Assembly: GCA_023421735.1 (NCBI GenBank)
Contig: JAEZSP010000012.1
Coordinates: forward strand, 3,046 to 67,045
Source: Bacillota bacterium
GTDB lineage: Bacteria > Bacillota_A > Clostridia > Christensenellales > Aristaeellaceae
DNA: 64,000 nucleotides
Direction: 5' to 3'
In this document: one piece after another, positions 8,628 through 16,249 of the stretch
How positions within the stretch are numbered: position 1 is the first letter of the stretch
How the letters are laid out: every line of letters begins with the position of its first letter
Notes under the pieces: generated by a model
Told to the model about the DNA's origin: nothing
Databases searched by the model: none
What the model saw: the letters and a program-made list of their open reading frames with translations, nothing else
Made by a program: the position numbers and the translations under genes

Positions 8628-9334
8628 GCCTGCGCCTCCTTTGCCGAAAAAAACAGGCTCTCGATGTTTCCGTCCCCCGTTTTCGCAAGCAGGTTTTCCG
8701 TCCTGTCGTTGTAGATGAGCCGTCCGTCGTAGATGAGCGCCGTGCGGTTGCACTTTGCGGCTTCGTCCATGACGTGCGTCGAAATGACGATGCTTACGCC
8801 GCTGTCGCGCAGTTTGGCAAACTGCTCCCAGATCGATTGGCGTAGAATCGGGTCGATCCCGACGGTCGGCTCGTCCAGGAGCAGATAACGCGGACGGTGC
8901 AGCAGCGCGACCGCGAGGGAAAGCCGCTTTTTCATGCCGCCCGAGTAGTTTGCAACCAGCTTATGCGCGTCCTGATGGAGGTCGAGCATCGTCAATAGCT
9001 CCATGGAGCGCGCCCGAACACCCTTGAGGCGGTAGAGCCCGCCGAAAAACGTCAGATTATCCAGCCCCGTCAGATCGTCGTACAGCGCGTCGTTCTGGGG
9101 CATGAACCCGATTTTTTCAAAAAGTTTCATCGACGGCACCCGAATGCCGTCGATTGTGATTTCTCCGTCATCCGCCTTGATCGCACCCAACAGCAGGCGG
9201 ATGAGCGTCGTCTTGCCCGCCCCGGACGGCCCGAGCAGGCACAGAATTTCTCCGCACTCGATGTCGATGCGAATGTCCTTCAGTACCTGTCTTTTGTCAA
9301 AACTCTTGGAAACCCCGCGCACTTGAATCGCCAT
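8624..9334 (-). CDS. ABC exporter ATP-binding protein
   Basis: This ATPase of about 236 residues has Walker A GPSGAGKTT, signature YSGGMKKRLS, Walker B YLLLDEPTVGID and switch His in ISTHVMDEA, typical of ABC-2 exporter (DrrA/CcmA-like) subunits. The ATG at 9334 follows GGGAG with an 8-nt spacer, while the ORF could start six codons earlier. Its stop overlaps the permease start. A promoter at 9491-9518 reads toward it across a long leader that contains an inverted-repeat element. Confidence 0.9.
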   Translation of the reverse strand: MAIQVRGVSKSFDKRQVLKDIRIDIECGEILCLLGPSGAGKTTLIRLLLGAIKADDGEITIDGIRVPSMKLFEKIGFMPQNDALYDDLTGLDNLTFFGGLYRLKGVRARSMELLTMLDLHQDAHKLVANYSGGMKKRLSLAVALLHRPRYLLLDEPTVGIDPILRQSIWEQFAKLRDSGVSIVISTHVMDEAAKCNRTALIYDGRLIYNDRTENLLAKTGDGNIESLFFSAKEAQA

Positions 9335-9370
9335 GAATACATCTCCCAGCATCGACCAATGTTGAGGGTG

Positions 9371-9469
9371 TCAAAAGTCCATTCCCGTCCTCCGCCCGCA
9401 GTTCATTGCGTTCGTTGCCGATTTGCTGCGTCATGGGCCGCGGTAAAATCCTGGGAAATGGACTTTTGA
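9371..9469. repeat. Inverted-repeat element in the exporter leader
   Basis: TCAAAAGTCCATTCCC at 9371-9386 is mirrored by GGGAAATGGACTTTTGA at 9453-9469 with a one-base bulge, enclosing about 66 bp. It lies between the exporter promoter and its first gene, so it would be a long hairpin in the mRNA leader. It could be a regulatory structure or a small repeat insertion. Confidence 0.5.
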
Positions 9470-9490
9470 TCCGAATCACCAATTGTTCCC

Positions 9491-9518
9491 ATTATAGCAC
9501 CCGAGCATCAAAATGCAA
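9491..9518 (-). promoter_or_regulatory. Promoter for the ABC exporter operon
   Basis: On the minus strand TTGCAT (9518-9513), a 16-bp spacer and TATAAT (9496-9491). It is back to back with the promoter at 9522, so the two divergent transcripts start within about 70 bp of each other. Confidence 0.65.
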
Positions 9519-9521
9519 GGG

Positions 9522-9550
9522 TTGACATCATTTGGCATTTCGTGTATACT
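9522..9550 (+). promoter_or_regulatory. Strong promoter for the T-box/lyase transcript
   Basis: TTGACA at 9522-9527, a 17-bp spacer and TATACT at 9545-9550. Transcription would begin near 9557 and make a leader of about 350 nt. Confidence 0.8.
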
Positions 9551-9556
9551 CCTTGC

Positions 9557-9906
9557 TAATATCATATGAAAATGCTGTGACGGCGAGGAGTACCGGATGT
9601 GAACCGTTCAGAGAGCCGCCGGGTGGTGTGAGGCGGTCTGTGCGCACCGGGAATACACGCAAGAGCAGTCCACCAAACGGTCCGATTTGGGCTCAGTAGG
9701 CTGGAACGGGTTCGCCCGTTATCGTGGCAGAGTATCGCGGAGAAGTCCGCCGTACTTGAAAAGGTTTGCGTCGTGAGGCGCAGACAAACTGAGGTGGTAA
9801 CACGGGATTTGGCGCTCGTCCTCTATGCAAGGGGGAGGGCGTTTTCTGTCCTCCGACGGGGGTGCCGGCCAAAGGGCGCTCACCGAAATACGAAGGAGGA
9901 TGACCC
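9557..9906 (+). promoter_or_regulatory. T-box riboswitch, tyrosine specifier
   Basis: The leader has the hallmarks of a T-box. The loop-E motif AGTA is at 9589-9592, opposite GAA at 9651-9653. The codon TAC at 9654-9656 is followed by the conserved purine, and CCGG/CCGG pairs close the specifier loop. The Stem I apical part is AGAGAGCCGCCGGGTGG. The T-box sequence TGAGGTGGTAACACGGG at 9790-9806 binds the acceptor end of uncharged tRNA. A terminator hairpin at about 9813-9845 ends in GTTTT. TAC points to tRNA-Tyr. Uncharged tRNA would stabilise the antiterminator and switch on the downstream lyase when tyrosine is scarce. Specifier assignment is by eye; the T-box call itself is firm. Confidence 0.88.
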
Positions 9907-11355
9907 ATGGATCACATCACGTTCGCAAGCGGAAAACAGATCCCCCTGGAAATGCACAAGGTGCGCATCGTTCAAAAGCTCAACCTCCCCCCGGTGGAAC
10001 GTCGGCTGGAGGCAATCGCGGAAGCGGGAAACAACACGTTTTTGCTCAAAAACAAGGATATTTTTCTCGATATGCTCACCGACAGCGGCGTCAATGCCAT
10101 GAGCGACAACCAGCTTGCCGCAATGATGATCGCGGATGACAGCTATGCGGGCAGCGCCACCTTCTCACGGCTCGAGAGCAAGGTGAATGAAATCTTCGCC
10201 ACCAATTACTTCCTCCCCGCGCATCAGGGCCGCGCGTGCGAGCACATTCTGGCGCAGACCTTCGTCAAGCCCGGCAATGTCGTCCCCATGAATTTCCACT
10301 TTACGACGCCAAAGGCGCACATCACCCGGGTGGGCGGACGCGTGGAAGAATTGGTCATCGAGGAAGGCCTCAAAATCACGAGCGATCATCCCTTCAAAGG
10401 CAATTTTGATCTGGAACGGCTGCGCGCGCTCATCGAAAAAGAAGGGGCGGACAACATCCCCTTCATCCGCCTGGAAGCCGGCACGAATCTGATCGGCGGC
10501 CAGCCCTTCTCGCTCGAAAACGCACTCGCGGTTGCGGACATCGCCGAGGAATATGGCATTATGACGGTGCTCGACGCCTCGCTCTGGCAGGATAACCTCT
10601 ATTTCATCAAAAAGCGCGAAGCGGCCTGCCGCGAGATGTCCACGCTCGAAATCACCCAAAAACTCTCCGCCCGCATGGACATCATTTATTTCTCCGCGCG
10701 CAAGCTCGGCTTCGCCCGCGGCGGCGGCCTCTGCATGCGCTCGAAGGAGCTGTGCGAGAAGATGAAGGAGCTCGTGCCCATGTTCGAGGGCTTCCTCACC
10801 TACGGCGGGATGAGCGTGCGCGAGATGGAAGCAATCGCCGTCGGCCTTGCGGAGACGCTCGACGAGTCGGTGATCGCCCAGGGGCCGCAGTTCATCGAGT
10901 ACATGTGCAACGAACTGATCAAGCGCGGCGTCCCCGTCGTCACCCCGCCGGGCGGTCTCGGCTGCCATCTGGATGCCATGCGGTTCTTGCCCCACATTCC
11001 GCAGCCCCAGTACCCCGCCGGCTGCCTCGCGGCTGCCGCGTACATCGCCGGCGGCATCCGTGGCATGGAGCGCGGCACCATTTCCGAGCAGCGCGAGCCG
11101 GACGGCACCGAACCCCTTGCCGAAATGGAGCTTTTGCGCCTTGCCATGCCCCGTCGCGTGTTCACGCTCTCGCAGGTGGAATACGCCATCGACCGCATTG
11201 CCTGGCTGTATGAGAATCGCGAACTCGTGGGCGGCCTGAAGTTTGTGGAAGAGCCCTCGACCCTGCGCTTCTTCTTCGGACGCCTCGCTCCCATCGGCGA
11301 TTGGCAGGAAAAGCTTGCCGCAAAGTTCCGCAAGGATCTGGGCGACAGCCTGTAA
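9907..11355 (+). CDS. Tryptophanase / tyrosine phenol-lyase family beta-eliminating lyase
   Basis: The 482-residue PLP enzyme aligns along its whole length with tryptophanase and tyrosine phenol-lyase. Landmarks are FLDMLTDSGVNAMSDNQ, the PAHQGRACE segment, FKGNFDLERL, NLIGGQPFSL, the Schiff-base lysine in YFSARKLGFARGGGL, EGFLTYGGM and LLRLAMPRRVFT. The family splits tryptophan to indole or tyrosine to phenol, with pyruvate and ammonia; the tyrosine enzyme is readily reversible. Substrate choice is not certain from sequence. A tyrosine-type T-box directly upstream favours a tyrosine link. It follows AAGGAGG and ends at a strong hairpin. Regulation by a starvation-type switch is unusual for a degradative enzyme. 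Confidence 0.88.
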   Translation: MDHITFASGKQIPLEMHKVRIVQKLNLPPVERRLEAIAEAGNNTFLLKNKDIFLDMLTDSGVNAMSDNQLAAMMIADDSYAGSATFSRLESKVNEIFATNYFLPAHQGRACEHILAQTFVKPGNVVPMNFHFTTPKAHITRVGGRVEELVIEEGLKITSDHPFKGNFDLERLRALIEKEGADNIPFIRLEAGTNLIGGQPFSLENALAVADIAEEYGIMTVLDASLWQDNLYFIKKREAACREMSTLEITQKLSARMDIIYFSARKLGFARGGGLCMRSKELCEKMKELVPMFEGFLTYGGMSVREMEAIAVGLAETLDESVIAQGPQFIEYMCNELIKRGVPVVTPPGGLGCHLDAMRFLPHIPQPQYPAGCLAAAAYIAGGIRGMERGTISEQREPDGTEPLAEMELLRLAMPRRVFTLSQVEYAIDRIAWLYENRELVGGLKFVEEPSTLRFFFGRLAPIGDWQEKLAAKFRKDLGDSL

Positions 11356-11361
11356 ACAATC

Positions 11362-11404
11362 AAACATGGCGTACGATTCGTTTGATGAATCGTACGCCAT
11401 GTTT
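11362..11404. terminator. Bidirectional terminator
   Basis: A perfect 18-bp stem (11362-11379 with 11387-11404) encloses a 7-nt loop between the convergent lyase and OsmC genes, and touches the OsmC stop codon. The A/T ends are short, so efficiency may be moderate. Confidence 0.75.
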
Positions 11405-11838
11405 CAGCCCAGTTGAATCGATACCGGGGTCGCGTTTTTGAGATTGTCGCTGACGGGACATCGGTCTTCGATGGCAGCGCGCCATGTTTCGAGCGTCTTT
11501 TGATCCGTATCCGCGTCGGGTTTGAGCGTCAGCCGGATCTCCCGGTAACCCGCGCGCGCCGCGTTCGACGTTCCCTGAAACCGCGCGGGATCGAGCGCGC
11601 CCTCCGCCTCGATCGTGAGTCCCTTGAGCGCAAAGCCCATCTCGGCGGCGACCACGTGCCCCACGACATTCAGACATCCCGATACGGCCGCCAGCACGTA
11701 CTCGACGGGGTTTGCCCCTGCGTCTGCGCCGCCCAGCGCCTTCGGTTCGTCGATGATCATCTGAAACTGCCGCGCCTTGACGATTGTCTTTGTCGCGCTC
11801 TCGGCATGTGCCGATGTGGAAAATGTCAGGATACCCAT
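11404..11838 (-). CDS. OsmC/Ohr family peroxide-related protein
   Basis: This protein of about 144 residues has the OsmC fold signature: the first conserved cysteine in AAVSGCLNVVGHVVA and the second in IEDRCPVSDNL, with the basic/acidic residues between them. Members reduce organic hydroperoxides using this cysteine pair, in the cytoplasm. The ATG at 11838 follows GGGAGGA. Twelve more codons are open upstream but lack an SD. It is separated from the URO-D gene by about 75 bp and may be read from the same minus-strand transcript. Confidence 0.85.
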   Translation of the reverse strand: MGILTFSTSAHAESATKTIVKARQFQMIIDEPKALGGADAGANPVEYVLAAVSGCLNVVGHVVAAEMGFALKGLTIEAEGALDPARFQGTSNAARAGYREIRLTLKPDADTDQKTLETWRAAIEDRCPVSDNLKNATPVSIQLG

Positions 11839-11913
11839 TTTGTACGTCCTCCCGCTTTTCTCGCGTTTGCGCATATGCTGTGCAGGAGGTATTGTTGCCC
11901 CAAAGACGGTTTG

Positions 11914-13131
11914 TTATGATTGTGCCCGGCGGTATGCAAGCGCCGTATCATACACGGCGACGATGTTCTCGGTCGGCACGCCCGGCTGTATGTTGTGAAC
12001 CTGCGTGAATACATAGCCGCCGCCCGGCGCAAATGTTTCGATCAGCGCGCGCGATTCCCGGCGGACGTCATCCACGCTGCCGTTTGTCATGGTTTCGGAT
12101 GTGTTCGCGCCACCGCCCCAGAAGCTCAGGCGCTTGCCGTATTCCTTTTTCAGGTGGACGGGGTCCATGTTCTTGGCGGAAAGCTGCACGGGATTGAGAA
12201 CCTGCACCCCCGCGTCGATCAAATCGGGAATGAGCGGCTCAATGGAGCCGCAGCTGTGCAAAAACACCCGGACATCCGGATAGTGGTTCTGCACAAACTG
12301 ATACTGCCTGCTGTGGTAGGGGTAGATCATATCACGGTACGTTTTGGGCGCGATTTGCGGCGCCTGCTGCGTGCCAAGGTCGTCGCCAAATTGCAGCACC
12401 TGAATGTATTTCGCCACACGCGGCAAGAGTTTTTCGAGATTGCGCATGTAGTTCTCACACAGACGGTTGAAATAATAGTGCATCAAGTCCGGCTCCAGCA
12501 GGAGGTTGGCATAGAAATCCTCGTAGCCAAAGTCCATCTGCCCGGCTTCAAAGATGTTTCCGCCAAAGGGCAGTAAAATGGCCTTGTCGGTGGTCTCAGA
12601 AAGCGATTTGATTTCGTGCTCCAGAAAATCGAGATCCGCATCGCTCAAACCCGCGATCGGCACCCGGTCGATGTCGTCCTCGGTCTCGCAGCCCTGATAC
12701 GGATGCGCCACCTGATCAAAATACAGGCTCGTGGCAGGCTTTTTCGCCCATTTTTTCCCGTTCAGGTAGAGATAGGCGCTGCCGTCTTTTTCGATCACGG
12801 GATCGTATCCGTTGGGCGCCATGACCGGCGTGCCATCCGGCAACGCGATCTGCTTCCACCCTTCGTCGATGGAGATGCCAAACGCGGGGCAGCGCTGGTG
12901 CGCCTGTACCACGTCGCCGCCGAATCGCGACAAAACCTCGGGCTGCGGTTCTGCAAGCTGCTGGAAAATATCGTATAATTTTGCGGGCGGAAGGTCCAAT
13001 CCCAAATGCTGAACCAGTTTGTGATAGGCGATGGCGTGGATGCCGGTCGAGCGCATCGCACCGAAATCGATCCCCAGCTCGTCCGGCTCCCGATGGTTCA
13101 GCGTTTCGATGATTCGTTCTCTGGATGTCAT
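11914..13131 (-). CDS. URO-D superfamily protein, methyltransferase (MtaA/CmuA)-like
   Basis: This 405-residue protein has the uroporphyrinogen decarboxylase fold. It begins MTSRERIIETLNHREPDELGID and carries the HxC motif (FLHSCGSIEPLIPDLIDAG) that binds zinc in MtaA/CmuA-type cobamide methyltransferases. True HemE enzymes lack this motif, and no other heme-pathway genes are nearby. The likely role is transfer of a methyl group between a corrinoid protein and an acceptor; the substrate is unknown. The start follows GGAGG. A second family member lies at 49891-50892 and a methanol-type MtaB relic at 39040. Confidence 0.82.
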   Translation of the reverse strand: MTSRERIIETLNHREPDELGIDFGAMRSTGIHAIAYHKLVQHLGLDLPPAKLYDIFQQLAEPQPEVLSRFGGDVVQAHQRCPAFGISIDEGWKQIALPDGTPVMAPNGYDPVIEKDGSAYLYLNGKKWAKKPATSLYFDQVAHPYQGCETEDDIDRVPIAGLSDADLDFLEHEIKSLSETTDKAILLPFGGNIFEAGQMDFGYEDFYANLLLEPDLMHYYFNRLCENYMRNLEKLLPRVAKYIQVLQFGDDLGTQQAPQIAPKTYRDMIYPYHSRQYQFVQNHYPDVRVFLHSCGSIEPLIPDLIDAGVQVLNPVQLSAKNMDPVHLKKEYGKRLSFWGGGANTSETMTNGSVDDVRRESRALIETFAPGGGYVFTQVHNIQPGVPTENIVAVYDTALAYRRAQS

Positions 13132-13173
13132 GTCTGTTCCTCCGTATCTTTCATTTGCGCGCAGGGCTACATC

Positions 13174-13797
13174 TCACAATCCCCGCACATAGCAGTCATA
13201 AAATACCTTTGCCGAGCGATAGAGCTTCCAACGGTTCGTGTAAATCAGCACCATCAGGTTTGAAAGCCAGAATGCGAAGAGATAGGCCGGCAACGCACGG
13301 ATGACAAGATAACCGCCCAGCATCGACATGCCGCCCACCGCCATGCAGCCGTCCACGTCGGATGACGTCTGTTTGCCGTGCAGCGCCATCCGTACGGTCA
13401 TTTGGAGCACGGCAAGGATCAGCGCGTAGACCAGCGAGACTTCGAACCGGGTGATCGCGCTCCAAACGCCAAAGGAGACCGCAATGGTCTTTCCGCCCCG
13501 CAAGCCGACAAACGGCGAAAAGGCATGCCCCAGCACCGGCATGATGGCGACAAGGGCGATCGTCCATCCATTGATGAACCCGCCCTCCGTCAGGATCTTC
13601 AGCGGCAGATATCCCTTCATGAATTCCAGAAAGATTCCCAGCATTCCAAGCCTGTATCCGGTCGCGTGCCATAGGTTGAACGAGCCGGGATTCCCATCGC
13701 CCACGCGCCGAATGTCCACGTGGGCGGCCAGGCCAAGCCAAAAGGCAAACATCAGAGATCCGCTCAAAAATCCAATCAGCGCATATAGGATGATCAC
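13174..13797 (-). CDS. PlsY-like membrane acyltransferase
   Basis: This 207-residue polytopic protein resembles PlsY glycerol-3-phosphate acyltransferase. It has GDGNPGSFNLW for the family GSGNIGATN motif, KGYLPL, and GHAFSPFVGLRGGKTIAVSFG for GHxFPVFLxFKGGKG. The motifs are recognisable but diverged, and the last third is longer than in PlsY. Its start overlaps the stop of the GT2 gene by 4 bp (ATGA), so the two are translated together. The pairing suggests acylation of a glycosylated lipid rather than basic phospholipid synthesis, which is inference. Confidence 0.75.
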   Translation of the reverse strand: MIILYALIGFLSGSLMFAFWLGLAAHVDIRRVGDGNPGSFNLWHATGYRLGMLGIFLEFMKGYLPLKILTEGGFINGWTIALVAIMPVLGHAFSPFVGLRGGKTIAVSFGVWSAITRFEVSLVYALILAVLQMTVRMALHGKQTSSDVDGCMAVGGMSMLGGYLVIRALPAYLFAFWLSNLMVLIYTNRWKLYRSAKVFYDCYVRGL

Positions 13798-14897
13798 GTA
13801 TCCCGCCCGCCTTTCACATCAATTTGCCTTCCCTTCCAGGTGACCGTGCCCACAAAGACCACCCGGTAGATCGCGTAAATCATCACGACGATGAAAAAAA
13901 ACGAAGAAATCATGTGGAACAGGGGCGGAATCAGCCCGTATCGCCCCGTACATTTCGCAAAATACAGAATTTGCAGCGCGTATAGCACATAGCCGGACAA
14001 AAACGCCCATGCCCACGGATGCCCCGCGAGCAGTAGAATCGGCGCGCCAAAGCCCGTGGCAAACAGACCTGCCAGCCAAACGGAGATGATCAGAACCGTC
14101 GCAGGCATTAAACACGATGTGCTCGCGAGCGCGCCCTTTCCAAAACCCTGCAATTCGCTCAGGAGTCCGCCCGGGTACATCCGAAAGGAAACCAGATCGC
14201 CGCCGATGTAGTTTTCGATCGGAACGCCCGCCTGTGTCAGCCGCCTTCCGAGGCTCATGTCGTCCAGCACCTCTTCGTGCACGCTCTCATGACCACTGAT
14301 TTTTACGTAATCATCGCGCGCCGCGACGATGCACGAGCCGTAGAGTCCCCTTTTTTTATTTTTCCGTTCGAACCGCGATGTAAATGCGAGAACGCCAAGC
14401 AGGTACACCACGAGCGACAGCTTCTCATACGGCTTTTCCATATCATGGCTGGGTACGACCGAGATTGCCCCGCCGCACAGTTTGCGCGCGGCGAGAAGCC
14501 GCTCCAATGCCTTGGGCGCAAGGCGGACGTCCGCGTCAAAAAAGACCAGTATGTCGCCTGTGGATTGCAGAAATCCATTCCACACCGCCCAGTTCTTTCC
14601 CGTCCAGCGCGCGGGCGGCTCGGTACCGCGAATCACCCGGGCGCCGTATGACGCGGCAATTTCCCCCGTGCGATCGGCGGAGCAGTCGTCCACGACGATG
14701 ATCTCCTGAGGCGCGCGGGTTTGATGTTTGAGCGATTCCAGAAGATGCGGCAGATTTTCTTCCTCGTTTCGCGCGGGAATGATGACCGATACGCTGCGCG
14801 GTTCACGCACCGCAGCGTTCACCGCGCCGAGCCGAACCCGGGCGAACAAAAGAAAACCCACGAAGCACGGGAGACCCACAAGGAAATAAAGTCCCAT
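13794..14897 (-). CDS. Membrane glycosyltransferase family 2 (CrtQ-like)
   Basis: The 367-residue protein starts with a membrane helix (MGLYFLVGLPCFVGFLLF) and then a GT2 domain. The domain has SVIIPARNEEENLPHLLESL, the nucleotide-binding VVDDCSADRT and the metal-binding DADVRL. Later come EVLDDMSLGRRL, SFRMYPGG and three or four C-terminal helices ending VGTVTWKGRQI. This layout is that of CrtQ-like transferases acting on lipid or carotenoid acceptors at the membrane. The ATG at 14897 follows GGGAGGG. A decayed paralogous C-terminus is found at 41405-41963, where it is attached to a flavoprotein remnant. Confidence 0.85.
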   Translation of the reverse strand: MGLYFLVGLPCFVGFLLFARVRLGAVNAAVREPRSVSVIIPARNEEENLPHLLESLKHQTRAPQEIIVVDDCSADRTGEIAASYGARVIRGTEPPARWTGKNWAVWNGFLQSTGDILVFFDADVRLAPKALERLLAARKLCGGAISVVPSHDMEKPYEKLSLVVYLLGVLAFTSRFERKNKKRGLYGSCIVAARDDYVKISGHESVHEEVLDDMSLGRRLTQAGVPIENYIGGDLVSFRMYPGGLLSELQGFGKGALASTSCLMPATVLIISVWLAGLFATGFGAPILLLAGHPWAWAFLSGYVLYALQILYFAKCTGRYGLIPPLFHMISSFFFIVVMIYAIYRVVFVGTVTWKGRQIDVKGGRDT

Positions 14898-15008
14898 GCC
14901 GCAACCCTCCCGTACACGCTTTTTAAAGCTGATGCCCCAAGCACGTCGCACATGCCTTATTTTGGCTTTTCACCCCAAAATTGGGAATTCAACCTTGCCC
15001 GCCCCAAT

Positions 15009-15036
15009 AATATACAGAAATATTCTATATCCGCAA
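15009..15036 (-). promoter_or_regulatory. Possible promoter for the GT2-PlsY operon
   Basis: On the minus strand TTGCGG, a 16-bp spacer and TATATT, about 110 bp upstream of the GT2 start. The match is moderate. Confidence 0.4.
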
Positions 15037-15161
15037 AGTATTTCCTTCCTCTTTTGTACAAAAACTTCACGCAAGCGCCCTGCGGGACGGCGATTGCGCG
15101 GTTCGCGCTCCATCGGAATGGGTGGTCCGTCTTCGCTCCATCCCTGTACGGCCGCGTAGAT

Positions 15162-15190
15162 TTGCATTTTTTTAATAAATATGTTATCAT
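15162..15190 (+). promoter_or_regulatory. Possible promoter for the CarD gene
   Basis: TTGCAT at 15162-15167, 17 bp, TATCAT at 15185-15190, in an A/T-rich stretch about 65 bp before the GTG start. Confidence 0.5.
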
Positions 15191-15256
15191 TTTCGTAAAG
15201 CGATGTTTTGCCTGAACGGACGCAGGTCCGAAATGAATGAAAGGGGGGATGATCGC

Positions 15257-15814
15257 GTGTTTGCGATCGGAGATACCATTATCTATACCGGCCACAGCGT
15301 GTGTAAAATTACCGGTATCCGGAATATGACCGTCGGATATGAAACCAGCCCATACTTTGTCATCAAGCCCGTATTCGAAGAAAAATCGACCCTCTACATC
15401 CCGGTGGGAAACAAAAAAACAGAAGCCAGAATGCGCCCGGTTCTCTCGGTCGATGAAATTTATGCCCTGATTCGGGATATGCCGGACGTTCATACCATTT
15501 GGATCGAAAACGAAAACGAACGCAAGGAACTCTATAACCGGATTCTCTCCGGCGCGGATCGCTCCGCCCTCGTGACATTGATCATCACGCTGTATTTGCA
15601 TGAGCAGGAACTCAAGGAGATCGGCAAAGGCAAAAAGCTGCATGCCTCCGACGAGCGGTTTCTCAAGGACGCGGAAGAGGCCTTGTACGACGAGTTCGCC
15701 CATGTTTTGGACATTGACCGCGATGATGTCTTGCCGTTTATCTTCGAGCAGATTGAAAAGGGCGCCCAAAATCTGCCGGATGCCGCGCTGCACATCGTAA
15801 AATCCGAATCTTAA
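15257..15814 (+). CDS. CarD/CdnL-type RNA polymerase-binding regulator
   Basis: This 185-residue protein opens with the CarD RNA-polymerase-interaction fold: VFAIGDTIIYTGHSVCKITGI, then YFVIKPVFEEKSTLYIPVGN. A helical C-terminal domain follows. Family members bind the RNA polymerase beta subunit and stabilise open promoter complexes. The start is taken as GTG at 15257 because AAAGGGGGG lies 8 nt upstream and the fold begins right there; the frame is open from 15203. It stands alone, followed by a strong hairpin. Confidence 0.85.
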   Translation: MFAIGDTIIYTGHSVCKITGIRNMTVGYETSPYFVIKPVFEEKSTLYIPVGNKKTEARMRPVLSVDEIYALIRDMPDVHTIWIENENERKELYNRILSGADRSALVTLIITLYLHEQELKEIGKGKKLHASDERFLKDAEEALYDEFAHVLDIDRDDVLPFIFEQIEKGAQNLPDAALHIVKSES

Positions 15815-15868
15815 TTTGACAGCGGAGAAAATCAATGGTAAGCTTGTATCAAGTTCAAAGTAAGTGGT

Positions 15869-15925
15869 AAACCTCGTATTTGTGTAAATCGATGTTTTAC
15901 GGTTTACAGAAATACGAGGTTTTTC
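15869..15925 (+). terminator. Long hairpin and U-tract after CarD
   Basis: AAACCTCGTATTT/AAATACGAGGTTT with an inner TGTAAA/TTTACA pairing makes a stem of about 22 bp with two mismatches, ending in GGTTTTTCT. It can terminate the CarD transcript. It also lies only 40 nt upstream of the cold-shock gene, so it may be part of a csp leader. Confidence 0.7.
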
Positions 15926-15964
15926 TCTATGCCCACGAACAACCATCAATCAGGAGGCACCACA

Positions 15965-16180
15965 ATGAATACTGGTACGGTAAAATGGTTCAACTCGGAA
16001 AAAGGCTACGGCTTTATCGCAAATGACAACGGAGGCGAGGACGTGTTCGTCCACTTCTCCTCCATCGTTTCTGACACGCAGTACAAGTCGCTTCAGGAGG
16101 GTCAGTCGGTCACGTTCGATACCGAGCCCGATCCGAAGAACAGCAGCAAACTCCGGGCGGTTAATGTCCGGTCTGTCTGA
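15965..16180 (+). CDS. csp: Cold-shock protein, CspA family
   Basis: The 71-residue product is a single cold-shock domain with RNP1 KGYGFI and RNP2 DVFVHFSSI, an OB-fold that binds single-stranded RNA. The ATG follows TCAGGAGGCACC; the frame is open 12 codons upstream. It is followed by a hairpin and a DEAD-box helicase, a classic cold-response neighbourhood in which both proteins unwind mRNA structure. The long 5' leader could mediate temperature control. Confidence 0.95.
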   Translation: MNTGTVKWFNSEKGYGFIANDNGGEDVFVHFSSIVSDTQYKSLQEGQSVTFDTEPDPKNSSKLRAVNVRSV

Positions 16181-16197
16181 TCGGCAGAGCAAACAGT

Positions 16198-16229
16198 CCG
16201 TCCATCCGGAATCGGGTGGACGGCGTTTT
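16198..16229 (+). terminator. Hairpin between csp and the helicase
   Basis: CCGTCCA..CCG pairs with CGG..TGGACGG and is followed by CGTTTT. It probably attenuates rather than blocks transcription into the helicase gene 20 bp later. Confidence 0.65.
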
Positions 16230-16249
16230 AAAGAGAAGATTGGAGATTT

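Noticed and set aside
10165..11400. Open frame of 411 codons on the minus strand
   Set aside because: Antisense to the tryptophanase-family gene, which has clear motifs. Composition is His/Ala/Gly-rich without a fold.
11914..13131. Uroporphyrinogen decarboxylase HemE
   Set aside because: The HxC motif and lack of other heme genes fit cobamide methyltransferase relatives better.
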